A stretch of 64,000 nucleotides of DNA from an uncultured Treponema sp. (GTDB taxonomy: Bacteria > Spirochaetota > Spirochaetia > Treponematales > Treponemataceae): the NCBI GenBank assembly GCA_946411505.1, contig CAMKEG010000008.1, positions 1 through 64,000 of the forward strand. The letters are read 5' to 3'. Numbering within the stretch: the stretch's first letter is position 1; each line of letters opens with the position of its first letter. Below the pieces are notes generated by a model. That model saw only the letters and a list, made by a program, of their open reading frames with translations. It ran no database searches and was not told the DNA's origin. The position numbers and the translations under genes were made by a program. Positions 52,808 through 61,934 of this stretch are shown piece after piece.

Positions 52808-54862
52808 ATGTCTTTGGAAAAAATGCGCAACATCGGAATCATGGCCCACATCGACGCGGGAAAAACCACGACCACCGAACGAATTCTTTACTATACAAAA
52901 AAGATTCACAAGATTGGCGAGATTGACGACGGCCAGGCCACGATGGACTGGATGGCGCAGGAACAGGAGCGCGGAATCACGATTTGTTCCGCCGCCACCA
53001 CAACCTATTGGAAAGACTATCAAATCAACATAATCGACACGCCCGGCCACGTTGACTTTACCGCCGAGGTTGAGCGCAGCCTTCGCGTGCTTGACGGCGC
53101 CGTGTGCGTTTTGTGCGCTGTCGACGGCGTTCAGCCCCAGACCGAAACCGTTTGGAAGCAGGCCGACGAGTTCAACGTTCCCCGCTTGTGCTTCATGAAC
53201 AAGATGGACAGAATCGGAGCCGACTTCTTTGGCTCGATGGAAGACGTCCACAACAAGTTTGGCGTGGAATGCGTCGCTCTCCAAATCCCAATCGGCCAAG
53301 GCCCCGACTTTGAGGGCGTGATTGACCTTTTAAAAATGAAGGAAATCCGCTGGGACGCGGAAACTGAAGGCGAAAAATTCACCGAGAGCGACATCGACCC
53401 AAGCCGCTTGGACGAGGCGAAAATGTGGCGCGAAAAGTTGGTGGACGCGGTTGCCTCAAGCGACGACGCTCTTGCCGAACTTTACTTGGAAGGAAAGGAA
53501 ATCACGGTGGAACAGCTAAAGGCCGCGCTCCGAAAGGGCACGATAAGCCGCGCCTTCGTTCCCTTTGTCATGGGAAGCTCGCGCCACAACCAGGGCGTGC
53601 AGCCGCTTATCGACGCGGTCGTCGACTACCTTCCGGCGCCGGACGAAATTCCTCCGGCCAAGGGCGTCCACGTAAAGCGTGACAAGACAGAGGACGTCGA
53701 AGTTCCCTGCAAGGAAAACGGACAAGCCCTTGGCCTTGTATTTAAGATTCAGTACGACCGCGAGATGGGCCCCCTTTGCTACGTCCGCATGTATTCAGGA
53801 AAAATCGCTGCCGGAACGCAAGTCTTTAACGTGGGAAAGAAAAAGCGCGAGCGCGTGAACCGCATTTTGCGCATGCACGCCGACAAGTCCGAGCCAATGG
53901 AAAGCGTTTCCGCGGGCGACATCGCGGTCTTCATCGGCCTAAAATTGGCGCAGACCGGCGACAGCCTTGGAAGCGAAGGCTTTCCCGTCCTTTTGGAAAG
54001 CGTCAACTTCCCCGAGCCTGTAATAAGCGTGGCCATCGAGCCGGACTCAATCAGCGAGCGCGACAAGCTCAACGAAACTTTGGAAATACTTTCGCGCGAA
54101 GACCCCACGTTTACCCATAAAGAAGACGCCGAAACCGGCCAGATGATTATCAGCGGAATGGGCGAGCTGCACCTTGACGTTTTGGTCACCCGCATGAAGG
54201 ACGACTTTGGCGTAAAGGCGCGCGTAGGCTCTCCGCAGGTAACATACCGCGAGGCCGTAACCGCCCAGTCCACCGCGACCGAAAACTACAGCCGCGTCCT
54301 TGGCGGAAAGGAAAACACGGCTGGCGTCACGGTCACAATCAGCCCGCGCGAAACAGGTTCTGGCAACAGCTACGAATGCCTTGTCCGCGACTCTTCCATT
54401 CCCGAGGAAATTTTTGACGCCGTCAAAAACGGCTTTGAAAACGCGCTCGCGGCCGGAATCAACTACGGCTATCCTTGCGTTGACACGGCCGTCAGCGTCA
54501 CCGCGCTTGACTACAACGAGCTTACCTCGACGACATTTGCCTTTGAGGCTTGCGCCGTGGCCGCCTTTGACAAGGCTTGCAAGGGCGCCGCTCCGGAACT
54601 TTTGGAGCCTGTGATGGACGTTGAAATTTCTTGTCCCAAGGAATTTGTCGGCGACGCGATGAGCCAAGTGACCCAGCGCGGCGGAATGATTTTGGGCCAG
54701 GACTCCAAGCCCAGCGCGGAATTGATTCACTGCGAGGCGCCGATGGCCAAAATGTTCGGCTTTAGCACCAACTTGCGCAGCGTAACCCAAGGCCGCGCAA
54801 GCTTCCAAATGGAGTTCAGCCACTTCCAAGTAAAAGCCGGCGGCCTCAGCAGCGCGTATTAG
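52808..54862 (+). CDS. fusA: Elongation factor G
   Basis: NIGIMAHIDAGKTTTTERILYYT, DTPGHVDFTAEVERSLRVLDGAV, NKMDRIGADF. Confidence 0.96.
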   Translation: MSLEKMRNIGIMAHIDAGKTTTTERILYYTKKIHKIGEIDDGQATMDWMAQEQERGITICSAATTTYWKDYQINIIDTPGHVDFTAEVERSLRVLDGAVCVLCAVDGVQPQTETVWKQADEFNVPRLCFMNKMDRIGADFFGSMEDVHNKFGVECVALQIPIGQGPDFEGVIDLLKMKEIRWDAETEGEKFTESDIDPSRLDEAKMWREKLVDAVASSDDALAELYLEGKEITVEQLKAALRKGTISRAFVPFVMGSSRHNQGVQPLIDAVVDYLPAPDEIPPAKGVHVKRDKTEDVEVPCKENGQALGLVFKIQYDREMGPLCYVRMYSGKIAAGTQVFNVGKKKRERVNRILRMHADKSEPMESVSAGDIAVFIGLKLAQTGDSLGSEGFPVLLESVNFPEPVISVAIEPDSISERDKLNETLEILSREDPTFTHKEDAETGQMIISGMGELHLDVLVTRMKDDFGVKARVGSPQVTYREAVTAQSTATENYSRVLGGKENTAGVTVTISPRETGSGNSYECLVRDSSIPEEIFDAVKNGFENALAAGINYGYPCVDTAVSVTALDYNELTSTTFAFEACAVAAFDKACKGAAPELLEPVMDVEISCPKEFVGDAMSQVTQRGGMILGQDSKPSAELIHCEAPMAKMFGFSTNLRSVTQGRASFQMEFSHFQVKAGGLSSAY

Positions 54863-54907
54863 ATTCAATAACCGCAAAGCGGCTCCACCCGGTACGTCAA
54901 GCAAGCC

Positions 54908-55162
54908 AAAAAAACGCGCGAAGGAGCGGGGCGGCAGGCGAAAACTCTACGTCGGGCAAGCCCGCCGTTTTGCTATAGGAAATTTATTCAACCGCGCTCT
55001 CACGAGCGCTGGCAATCATTTTGCGCCTTTTTATGCGTGTAGCGAGCCGTGCGGAGCGCGCAAGCGCGACAGCAATACCTTAAGAGGCCTCGTTTCCAAC
55101 GGAAACGAGACGCTAGCTAGCGGTTTTGCCTGCCGCAGCCGCGACTGGGAGCGTTTTTTTTT
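54908..55162 (+). repeat. Inverted-repeat intergenic element C
   Basis: AAAAAAACGCGCGAAGGAGCGGGGCGGCAGGC...GCCTGCCGCAGCCGCGACTGGGAGCGTTTTTTTTT. Confidence 0.65.
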
Positions 55163-55218
55163 TGCTTGTTTGCGCTGTCTTGACTTGCGGGCTGCGTTTG
55201 CGCTAAAATGCAAGGATT

Positions 55219-55659
55219 ATGGAAACACGTTGTTTTGCAATGCTTAAGCCTGGCGTTTTGAACCGCAGGCTGGTCGGCGAGGTTATCAGCCGGCTTGAGA
55301 AAAAAGGCCTCAAATTGATTGGCCTTAAGATGATGAACATTTCTCCCGAATTGGCGTCCAAGCATTACGCCGAACATAAGGGAAAGGCCTTTTACGAATC
55401 GCTTGTTGGATACATAACAAGCGCTCCCGTCGTGGCGATGTGCTGGCAGGGCGACGACTGCGTCACTTTGGTCAGAAAGCTCGTCGGCTCCACAAGCCCC
55501 GCCGAAGCCCATCCGGGAACGATTCGCGGCGACTTCTGCTGCCACACTCAGTACAACGTAATTCACGCTTCGGACAGCGACACAAGCGCCGAGCGCGAAA
55601 TCAATTTGTTCTTTAAGCCGGAAGAGTTGATTGACTGGGAAGACAACGCTTCCATTTGA
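55219..55659 (+). CDS. ndk: Nucleoside diphosphate kinase
   Basis: RCFAMLKPGVLNRRLVGEVISRLEKKGLKLIGLKMM; HPGTIRGDF; HASDSDTSAEREI. Confidence 0.94.
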   Translation: METRCFAMLKPGVLNRRLVGEVISRLEKKGLKLIGLKMMNISPELASKHYAEHKGKAFYESLVGYITSAPVVAMCWQGDDCVTLVRKLVGSTSPAEAHPGTIRGDFCCHTQYNVIHASDSDTSAEREINLFFKPEELIDWEDNASI

Positions 55660-55688
55660 TTCTAAAATTTTTTACAGAAGGCTTTGCG

Positions 55689-56747
55689 ATGGCTGCTAAA
55701 AAAACTGTTGGAGTTATAGGCGCCGGCGCGTGGGGAACTGGCTTTGCCCAGGCCTTGGCGCGCGGCGGACATGACGTTACGCTTTGGGCGTTGGAGGAGG
55801 ACGTTGTTTCTTCCATCAACAACGAGCATGAGAACAAGAAATTTTTGCCCGGCTTCAAGTTGGAAAGCAATTTAAAGGCTTCCTCCGACATCGAAAAAGT
55901 CGCTTCGGAAAGTGAATTCTTGATTCTTGCCTCGCCGTCGCTTTACTTGGCTCCAACCATAAAAAAAATCACAGGCCTTCCAAACATCGCCGACGGCAGC
56001 GCCAACATCGGCGTTTTGACAAAAGGCTTCGTTCCGTCTCCCACAGGCCCTAAGCTTGTCGTGGAGACAATCGAAAGCGTTTTGCCCGGAGTTTACAAGG
56101 GCTGCGTTTGCTATATTTCCGGCCCCAGCCACGCCGAGGAAGTGGCCCTTGGAAAAATCACCGGCCTTGTCGCCGCCAGCGAAAACCCAAAAGTTTCAAT
56201 CCGCTTCCGCGAACTTATGCGCGTTCCGGGCTTGATGGCCTATTCCAGCTTTGACGTCATCGGCGTGCAAATATGCGCGGCCGCAAAGAACATCATCGCC
56301 GTCGTTTACGGCGCCTTGGACGCTATTAGCGAAACCAGCGACATCTTTGGCGACAACGCCGAAAGCCTTTTGATGGCCGCCGGCCTCAACGAAATCCAAA
56401 CGCTCGGCTTCGCCATGGGAGCCACGCACGCGGAAACTTTCACTTCAATCGCCGGCGTGGGCGACCTTGACGTAACCTGCAAAAGCAAGTACGGCCGCAA
56501 CCGCCGCTTTGGCCAGGACATGATAAAGACCGACATGCTTGGCAACTTCAAGGACTTGGACGACCTCATCGCCAACGTCTCAAAAATCGGCTACCTTCCC
56601 GAAGGCGCCATCGCCTGCAAATACGTTCACGAAATCGCGCAAAGCAAAAACATAAAGCTTTTGATTTGCGACGGCCTCTACCGCATCCTTAACCGCGAGA
56701 TTGAGCCGGAAGATTTCATGCTTGAGCTTTTGATGGGAAATAAATAA
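55689..56747 (+). CDS. gpsA: Glycerol-3-phosphate dehydrogenase [NAD(P)+]
   Basis: VGVIGAGAWGTGFAQALARGGHDVTLW; AAAKNIIAVVYGALDAI; GVGDLDVTC. Confidence 0.95.
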   Translation: MAAKKTVGVIGAGAWGTGFAQALARGGHDVTLWALEEDVVSSINNEHENKKFLPGFKLESNLKASSDIEKVASESEFLILASPSLYLAPTIKKITGLPNIADGSANIGVLTKGFVPSPTGPKLVVETIESVLPGVYKGCVCYISGPSHAEEVALGKITGLVAASENPKVSIRFRELMRVPGLMAYSSFDVIGVQICAAAKNIIAVVYGALDAISETSDIFGDNAESLLMAAGLNEIQTLGFAMGATHAETFTSIAGVGDLDVTCKSKYGRNRRFGQDMIKTDMLGNFKDLDDLIANVSKIGYLPEGAIACKYVHEIAQSKNIKLLICDGLYRILNREIEPEDFMLELLMGNK

Positions 56748-56760
56748 TTAGGGGAGCCCC

Positions 56761-58191
56761 ATGCTGGAAAAAATCACCAACGCCTTTACCGACGTTTTTA
56801 GAACGATAAGCGGAAAGTCTTCAATTTCTGAAAAAAACATCGAGGACGCGGTAGAAAAAATAAAGATGGCCTTGCTTGAGGCCGACGTGAACCTTCGCGT
56901 CGTCCGCCGTTTTGTAAACGGCGCCATTGAAGAAGCCAAGGGCGAAAAAGTCCTTCGCGCGGTTGACCCTGGCCAGCAGTTTGTAAAAATAATCTACGAC
57001 AGAATCGTGGCCATGCTTGGCGACACCAAGCAAGACCTTAAGCTAAAGGGCCCCGACACGCAGAGCGTAATCCTTATGCTGGGCTTGCAGGGCGCGGGAA
57101 AGACAACCGCCAGCCACAAGCTTGCCGCCCGCCTGAAAAAGGACGGCCGCCGCCCGCTTTTGGCAGCCTGCGACTTGGTTCGTCCGGCCGCCGTCGAGCA
57201 GCTTTGCGTGCTTGGCCAAAAAATCGACGTTCCGGTTTACAAAGAGGACGGCGCCAAGGACGCTGTCCGGGTTGCCCAAAACGCGATTGACTACGCCAAA
57301 AAGAACGGACTTGACACAATCATTTTGGACACCGCCGGCCGCCTTCAAATCGACCAGTCCATGATGGCGGAATTGGTTCAAATTAAAAAGGCGGCGGATC
57401 CCGTTGAAACGATTTTGGTCGCCGACGCTATGACCGGCCAAAACGCCGTTGACATCGCAAAGTCCTTTGACGAGCAGCTTGGCCTTAGCGGAGTCATTCT
57501 AACCAAGTTTGATTCCGACGCGCGAGGCGGCGCCGCCCTTTCGTTAAAGTCAATTACAGGAAAGCCCATTCTCTTTATTGGAACTGGCGAAAAGACCGAA
57601 GACTTTGAAGTCTTCCACCCTGAACGCATAGCAAGCCGCATACTTGGCATGGGCGACGTCGTGAGCCTTGTAGAAAAGGCGCAAGAAAAAGTCGACATGG
57701 AAGCGGCCGCCGCCATGCAAAAAAAGATGGCCAAAAACGAGTTCACGCTTGACGACATGCTTGCCCAGTTCCAGCAAGTAAAAAAGATGGGCAACATGCA
57801 GTCGCTTTTGGAAATGATTCCGGGAGCGGCGGCGGCAATGCAAGGGCGCGACCTTGACACCAGCGGCATGAAGCGCCAAGAGGCCATCATCCAGTCGATG
57901 ACAAAAAAAGAGCGCGCCAACCATTTGATAATCGGCCCCAGCCGCCGCAAGCGCATAGCCAAAGGTTCCGGCACAAGCGTGGCCGAAGTCAACAAGCTTA
58001 TAAAGCAGTTTGAAAAGACAAAGCTTACGATGAAAAAAGTCAGCCGCAACAAGGGCTTGCAGGCGCAGCTCATGGGCCAAATGATGGGCGGCGCCGGAAT
58101 GGGAGGCGGAATGCCGGGCATGGGCGGCATGGACCTAAACGCGCTGGCTAAAAAGTTCGGCGGCAGTCTCCCCGGCGGATTCAAGTTCTGA
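56761..58191 (+). CDS. ffh: Signal recognition particle protein Ffh
   Basis: GLQGAGKTTASHKLA, DTAGRLQID, TKFDSDARGGAALS, C-terminal Met-rich M domain. Confidence 0.97.
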   Translation: MLEKITNAFTDVFRTISGKSSISEKNIEDAVEKIKMALLEADVNLRVVRRFVNGAIEEAKGEKVLRAVDPGQQFVKIIYDRIVAMLGDTKQDLKLKGPDTQSVILMLGLQGAGKTTASHKLAARLKKDGRRPLLAACDLVRPAAVEQLCVLGQKIDVPVYKEDGAKDAVRVAQNAIDYAKKNGLDTIILDTAGRLQIDQSMMAELVQIKKAADPVETILVADAMTGQNAVDIAKSFDEQLGLSGVILTKFDSDARGGAALSLKSITGKPILFIGTGEKTEDFEVFHPERIASRILGMGDVVSLVEKAQEKVDMEAAAAMQKKMAKNEFTLDDMLAQFQQVKKMGNMQSLLEMIPGAAAAMQGRDLDTSGMKRQEAIIQSMTKKERANHLIIGPSRRKRIAKGSGTSVAEVNKLIKQFEKTKLTMKKVSRNKGLQAQLMGQMMGGAGMGGGMPGMGGMDLNALAKKFGGSLPGGFKF

Positions 58192-58196
58192 AACGC

Positions 58197-58224
58197 TTGA
58201 CAACTATACAGAGTTTTGTATAAT
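58197..58224 (+). promoter_or_regulatory. sigma70-like promoter of candidate toxin
   Basis: TTGACA-16 bp-TATAAT, immediately after ffh stop. Confidence 0.75.
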
Positions 58225-58255
58225 AAATGCGGAACGCCACGGCAAATGGGTTGGC

Positions 58256-58281
58256 TGCCTCTTAAGATTTGATTTAGGAGG
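58256..58281 (+). promoter_or_regulatory. SD-sequestering hairpin in toxin leader
   Basis: GCCTCTTAAG-ATTTGA-TTTAGGAGGC: 10-bp stem including two G-U pairs, enclosing AGGAGG. Confidence 0.7.
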
Positions 58282-58291
58282 CCCGCGGAAC

Positions 58292-58381
58292 ATGACAAGT
58301 TACGATGTCGCGATGCTTGTAATCGCAATTCTTTCTTTGATTGTAAATGCGGTCGCTCTCTTCAAAAACATGAAGAAATAG
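58292..58381 (+). CDS. Candidate type I toxin, 29-aa single-TM peptide (holin-like toxin type)
   Basis: MTSYDVAMLVIAILSLIVNAVALFKNMKK*; AGGAGG SD upstream; not in ORF track because of size cutoff. Confidence 0.7.
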   Translation: MTSYDVAMLVIAILSLIVNAVALFKNMKK

Positions 58382-58426
58382 CGAAAAAAAAATGCCCGCC
58401 CCAGTGACCAACTCCGGCAGGCATTT
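58382..58426 (-). terminator. Terminator of antisense RNA
   Basis: 11-bp stem AAATGCCTGCC/GGCGGGCATTT followed by T9 on minus strand. Confidence 0.85.
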
Positions 58427-58474
58427 CATAAATGCTAAAAGGGGTATGCCACATTGTCGTGGCGTTCCTCATTC
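58382..58474 (-). ncRNA. Candidate antisense antitoxin RNA (~90 nt)
   Basis: Minus-strand promoter TTGACA (58504-58509)-17 bp-TATCAT (58481-58486); terminator AAATGCCTGCC...GGCGGGCATTTTTTTTT. Confidence 0.65.
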
Positions 58475-58480
58475 ATCTTT

Positions 58481-58509
58481 ATGATACATCATCTTTCCCT
58501 TATTGTCAA
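58481..58509 (-). promoter_or_regulatory. Promoter of antisense RNA
   Basis: TTGACA-17 bp-TATCAT on minus strand. Confidence 0.75.
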
Positions 58510-58524
58510 CAAAAAAATCTTCTT

Positions 58525-59253
58525 CTACTTCACAACAATCTTTGAAATCGGGCGGCCGTCTTCTGTCCAGGCGCGGTCGTGGTTTGTCGCGTCGGGAAAC
58601 CTGTCGACTCCGATGTAATAGACATAGTAGTAAGTTCCGCTTGGAAGGGGCAAGTCCAGCTCGTAAAAGCCGGCCGCGGTTTCCTTAAGCTCGTAAATCC
58701 AGCTGTCCCATTTTGTGAAAGTTCCCGCAAGGCGCACTTTTTGTCCGCTCTTTCCCCGGTAAACAAAATGGGTGGCCGAGCCTTCCCGGACGGCGCCGGT
58801 TCTTAGAGCGGCGTTTCCTTTTCTTTGAATCGTCAGTTCCGAAAGGTGGATTCCGGTTTTTGTGTCGTAGTATTGCTGGGGGTTAAGGCTGTCGGTTGTC
58901 CAAAGGCCGTCGATTATCATGCGGTAGTAAATTTTGTCCGCCTGCGGAAGGTCCTCCAAAATGTAAAAGTACCAAGTCTTCATGTGGTCGCCGTTTTGGT
59001 CGTATGTTGACTTTCTCATGAAAGGATGAATTATTTGGTAGTTCTCAAAGTCAAAGGCTATGCCCACGTACCTGGGCCCCAGTTCGGCGCTAAAGACTAT
59101 GCAGCCGTCCTTTTCAAAAGGCGCGGACGGCCCTTGCAATTTTTGCGCGATTTCGCGGTATTCAAAAGAGTAGGGCGATTCAATTGTCTTTTCGGCGGCC
59201 GCCGCTCCGACAAAAAAGATTGCCGCGGCCAAAATCAAAAGCGACTTTTTCAT
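58525..59253 (-). CDS. Secreted protein with CBM48/glycogen-branching-type early set domain
   Basis: Signal peptide; VRLAGTFTKWDSWIYELKETAAGFYELDLPLPSGTYYYVYYIGVDRFPDATN. Confidence 0.75.
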   Translation of the reverse strand: MKKSLLILAAAIFFVGAAAAEKTIESPYSFEYREIAQKLQGPSAPFEKDGCIVFSAELGPRYVGIAFDFENYQIIHPFMRKSTYDQNGDHMKTWYFYILEDLPQADKIYYRMIIDGLWTTDSLNPQQYYDTKTGIHLSELTIQRKGNAALRTGAVREGSATHFVYRGKSGQKVRLAGTFTKWDSWIYELKETAAGFYELDLPLPSGTYYYVYYIGVDRFPDATNHDRAWTEDGRPISKIVVK

Positions 59254-59346
59254 GCCCTTATTATCGGAAAAATCGCCGCCGCGCTTTATGGTAAAGAAAG
59301 AATTTAGCGCTTTGGCTTTCGTTCGTAAAATTCCGCCGCAATTTGC

Positions 59347-60333
59347 CTACAGGACCCGCGAAAACTCTTTTACGATTTGCGGAATAAGCGTGGCGATTTT
59401 TCCGTCTACGCTCATGCCGCTGGCGTTTTTGTGGCCGCCGCCGCCAAATTTGGCCGCCACCGCGCTTACGTCGATGTCGTCAAGGCTGCGCAGTCCGCCG
59501 GTGCAAGAGGACTCTGTTTCCTGGCGCAAGAAGACCGCGGCCTCGACGCCTTCCACGCTCAAAAGGGCGGTGTAAAGAAGGTCGCTGTCCCGCCCCTCCT
59601 GGCCGTAATTTTTGGTGTCTTCCATCGTCTCGTAGGTGATTGCAAGCTTTCCGTTGCAGTAAAGCTCCGTCTTTGTAAGGAGCAGGCCCAGCAGCTTGCG
59701 GGTGGAATAAGGCTTTCCGCCCGTTATCTTGTTGTACATTTTGTTGGGGTTGGCCCCGTAGCGCACAAGCCGCGCGGCCAGCTCAAAAACCGGCGCGCTG
59801 TCTTCCCGCAAAAACCTAAAAAAGCCGGTGTCCGTGCTAAGGCCCAAAAACATAATCTTGGCCGTTTCCGGGTCGGGCTGGCCCACCAAGGCCTCGTAAA
59901 GCATCGTAAAAAGGCAGACCGCGGCGGGGCTTGTTGGGTCTATGATTGCCTTTGCGCCGTCGGGCGTTTCTGCCGTCTTGTGGTGGTCCACGATAAAGGT
60001 GTCAAAGCCCTTCAAGGCCTGCCCAAAGTCGCCCAGGCGGGAAAACTCCGAGCAGTCAACCATAATCAAGCCGCATGACTTTCTGTCGGCCTGGCTAAGG
60101 AAGGGAACTTGGTCTGTAAATTGGCTTTCAAACTGGCGAATCTCCGGCCGCTTGAATGGGCCGGCGTTAATCAAAACGCATTCTTTTGCGAACGCCTTTA
60201 GAATGGCCGCCGCGGACAAGGAACTTGCCACGCAGTCTCCGTCTGGGTCCTTGTGGCCCACGATTAAAAAAGCCTCGTGGGCGTCCACAAATTCTTTGAA
60301 GGCGGCCGCCTGCGCGGAGTCAAGGATTTTCAT
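59347..60333 (-). CDS. DHH/DHHA1 family phosphoesterase (NrnA-like)
   Basis: GHKDPDGDCVASSLS, VDHHKTAETPDG, GGGHKNASGM. Confidence 0.92.
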   Translation of the reverse strand: MKILDSAQAAAFKEFVDAHEAFLIVGHKDPDGDCVASSLSAAAILKAFAKECVLINAGPFKRPEIRQFESQFTDQVPFLSQADRKSCGLIMVDCSEFSRLGDFGQALKGFDTFIVDHHKTAETPDGAKAIIDPTSPAAVCLFTMLYEALVGQPDPETAKIMFLGLSTDTGFFRFLREDSAPVFELAARLVRYGANPNKMYNKITGGKPYSTRKLLGLLLTKTELYCNGKLAITYETMEDTKNYGQEGRDSDLLYTALLSVEGVEAAVFLRQETESSCTGGLRSLDDIDVSAVAAKFGGGGHKNASGMSVDGKIATLIPQIVKEFSRVL

Positions 60334-60342
60334 CTTAAAGAA

Positions 60343-60768
60343 CTAAAGTTCCAAGTCGACCGACTCGACGCCGTCCGTGGACTCGACCTTGTTTTCGTTG
60401 GCGATTCCCCAAATTTTGTCGTTGTGGTTTGTCGGAACGGTGAGCATGACTTTAAGGAAGTCGCCGCTCTTCTTTACGATTGTGACGTAAGGCGTGATTT
60501 TGGGCGGACAGTTCCTGACCAAAAGCCTCTTGACTGTGTCCGGCTTGTTCTTGGCCCAATCCTTGGGGATTGTCACCGTGCCCATCTTGTGTCCGGCCTT
60601 TCCGTAAATGACGGTGTAAGCCTTGTTTGAGTCCATCACTTTATAAACAGGCGCGCTGTAATATGAAATCTCGGACTGTCTGTGTCCGCCGGCGTTCTCC
60701 TCGGAAGATGCGCCCGCCAAAACAAGCGCGGCCAAGCCCATCGCGGCTAAAAATTTCTTTACGCTCAT
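60343..60768 (-). CDS. Hypothetical secreted protein
   Basis: Signal peptide MSVKKFLAAMGLAALVLAGASSE. Confidence 0.6.
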   Translation of the reverse strand: MSVKKFLAAMGLAALVLAGASSEENAGGHRQSEISYYSAPVYKVMDSNKAYTVIYGKAGHKMGTVTIPKDWAKNKPDTVKRLLVRNCPPKITPYVTIVKKSGDFLKVMLTVPTNHNDKIWGIANENKVESTDGVESVDLEL

Positions 60769-60867
60769 AAAAAAACCTCCGTGTCGGTTCCACCCATTCT
60801 AGCGCGCAAAGCCTTTTTTGTAAAGCGGAATTTTTAGCTTCCTACGCCCGCCCCGCGGCATTGGCAA

Positions 60868-60916
60868 TAAAAAAAACGCGGCTCACAGTCGCGGCCGCGA
60901 CTGGAAGCGTTTTTGC
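60868..60916 (+). repeat. Inverted-repeat intergenic element D (short)
   Basis: AAAAAAACGCGGCTCACAGTCGCGGCCGCGACTGGAAGCGTTTTT, 3' end matches element C. Confidence 0.6.
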
Positions 60917-60995
60917 CCGCCGCGATTTTTGTATCCTTTGACATTCAGCATTGTTTATGGTATAAAAGCCTAAACAAAAAACATTGGAGTTTGAC

Positions 60996-61934
60996 ATGAA
61001 AAAATCATTCGCGGCCGCCGCCGCCATAACGATGCTTTGCGCCGCCGCCTTTTGCGCCGACGTTCCGCAAGAGCCTGTAGACGTGTACGACGACGGAAGC
61101 CAGGCCGAGCTTTCCGAAAGCGAAAGCGATTCCGCAAAAAAATCCTCCGACAAAAAAGAGACCAAAATAAAGTGGAACACAAAGGCCAACAAGGAAGCCG
61201 CCATGTCCGGCGACCCCTACAACCAAAAGAAAATGCGCGGAAACCGCAACTTTGGCGAGCGCCTTCTTAACACCAACAAATTCACAAAGATGGACCCCTT
61301 TTCCGCCTACCTAAAGCCCACTCTCGGAAAGCTTTTCCTAAGGAAGGGAAGCCTTATTTACCGCGAGGGAACCGACATCGGCGGCTTTGTTATGTACTAC
61401 GACTCGTCCGCCTACGCGCTGCAGTTTGCCCAGTCCGCCCGCCGCGTCCTTTGTTCCGCGGTGGAAAGCTACTACAAGGACTTTGACGAAAAGCGCCTTG
61501 ACCGCAACGGAAAGGCCAGCAAAACCCGCGGCGTTTACGGATTTTGCGAGGGCTACGAGGACTTTGGCGTGGTTTCCGGAATGATGACCAACTACTCAAG
61601 GCCAATCGTCCACTTTGGCTACATTTTTGACAAGAACACGCCGTATTTTACCATCAACGTCCGCCGCGCCAAGAACCTGGCCGTCAACGAAAAGACGGAG
61701 GAAGGCTCCCTCAAGGCCAACACAATCGAGCAAACCTACTATTTGACAAAGGCCCAGGCAAAGAAGCTTTCCGTCTTCCTTAGCGACGAAAACATCGGCG
61801 CCCTGCAAATGGCCACCACAGTGGAGGCGTCCGTGGAGGACCCCGACGCCTACCAGGAAGCCTACGAAAGCCCCGCCGAGCCCCAGCCGGAGCCGCAACC
61901 CCAGCCCCAGCCCGAAGAAAAGCGGGAAGAATAA
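60996..61934 (+). CDS. Hypothetical secreted protein, paralog of next gene
   Basis: Signal peptide MKKSFAAAAAITMLCAAAFCA; ...YYKDFDEKRL...HFGYIFDKNTPYFTINVRRA...YYLTKAQAKKLSVFL. Confidence 0.65.
   Translation: MKKSFAAAAAITMLCAAAFCADVPQEPVDVYDDGSQAELSESESDSAKKSSDKKETKIKWNTKANKEAAMSGDPYNQKKMRGNRNFGERLLNTNKFTKMDPFSAYLKPTLGKLFLRKGSLIYREGTDIGGFVMYYDSSAYALQFAQSARRVLCSAVESYYKDFDEKRLDRNGKASKTRGVYGFCEGYEDFGVVSGMMTNYSRPIVHFGYIFDKNTPYFTINVRRAKNLAVNEKTEEGSLKANTIEQTYYLTKAQAKKLSVFLSDENIGALQMATTVEASVEDPDAYQEAYESPAEPQPEPQPQPQPEEKREE

Noticed and set aside
58390-58426. Bidirectional terminator for the toxin mRNA
   Set aside because: Stem is good but the plus-strand side is followed by CATAAATGC rather than a T-tract, so only the antisense direction is supported.
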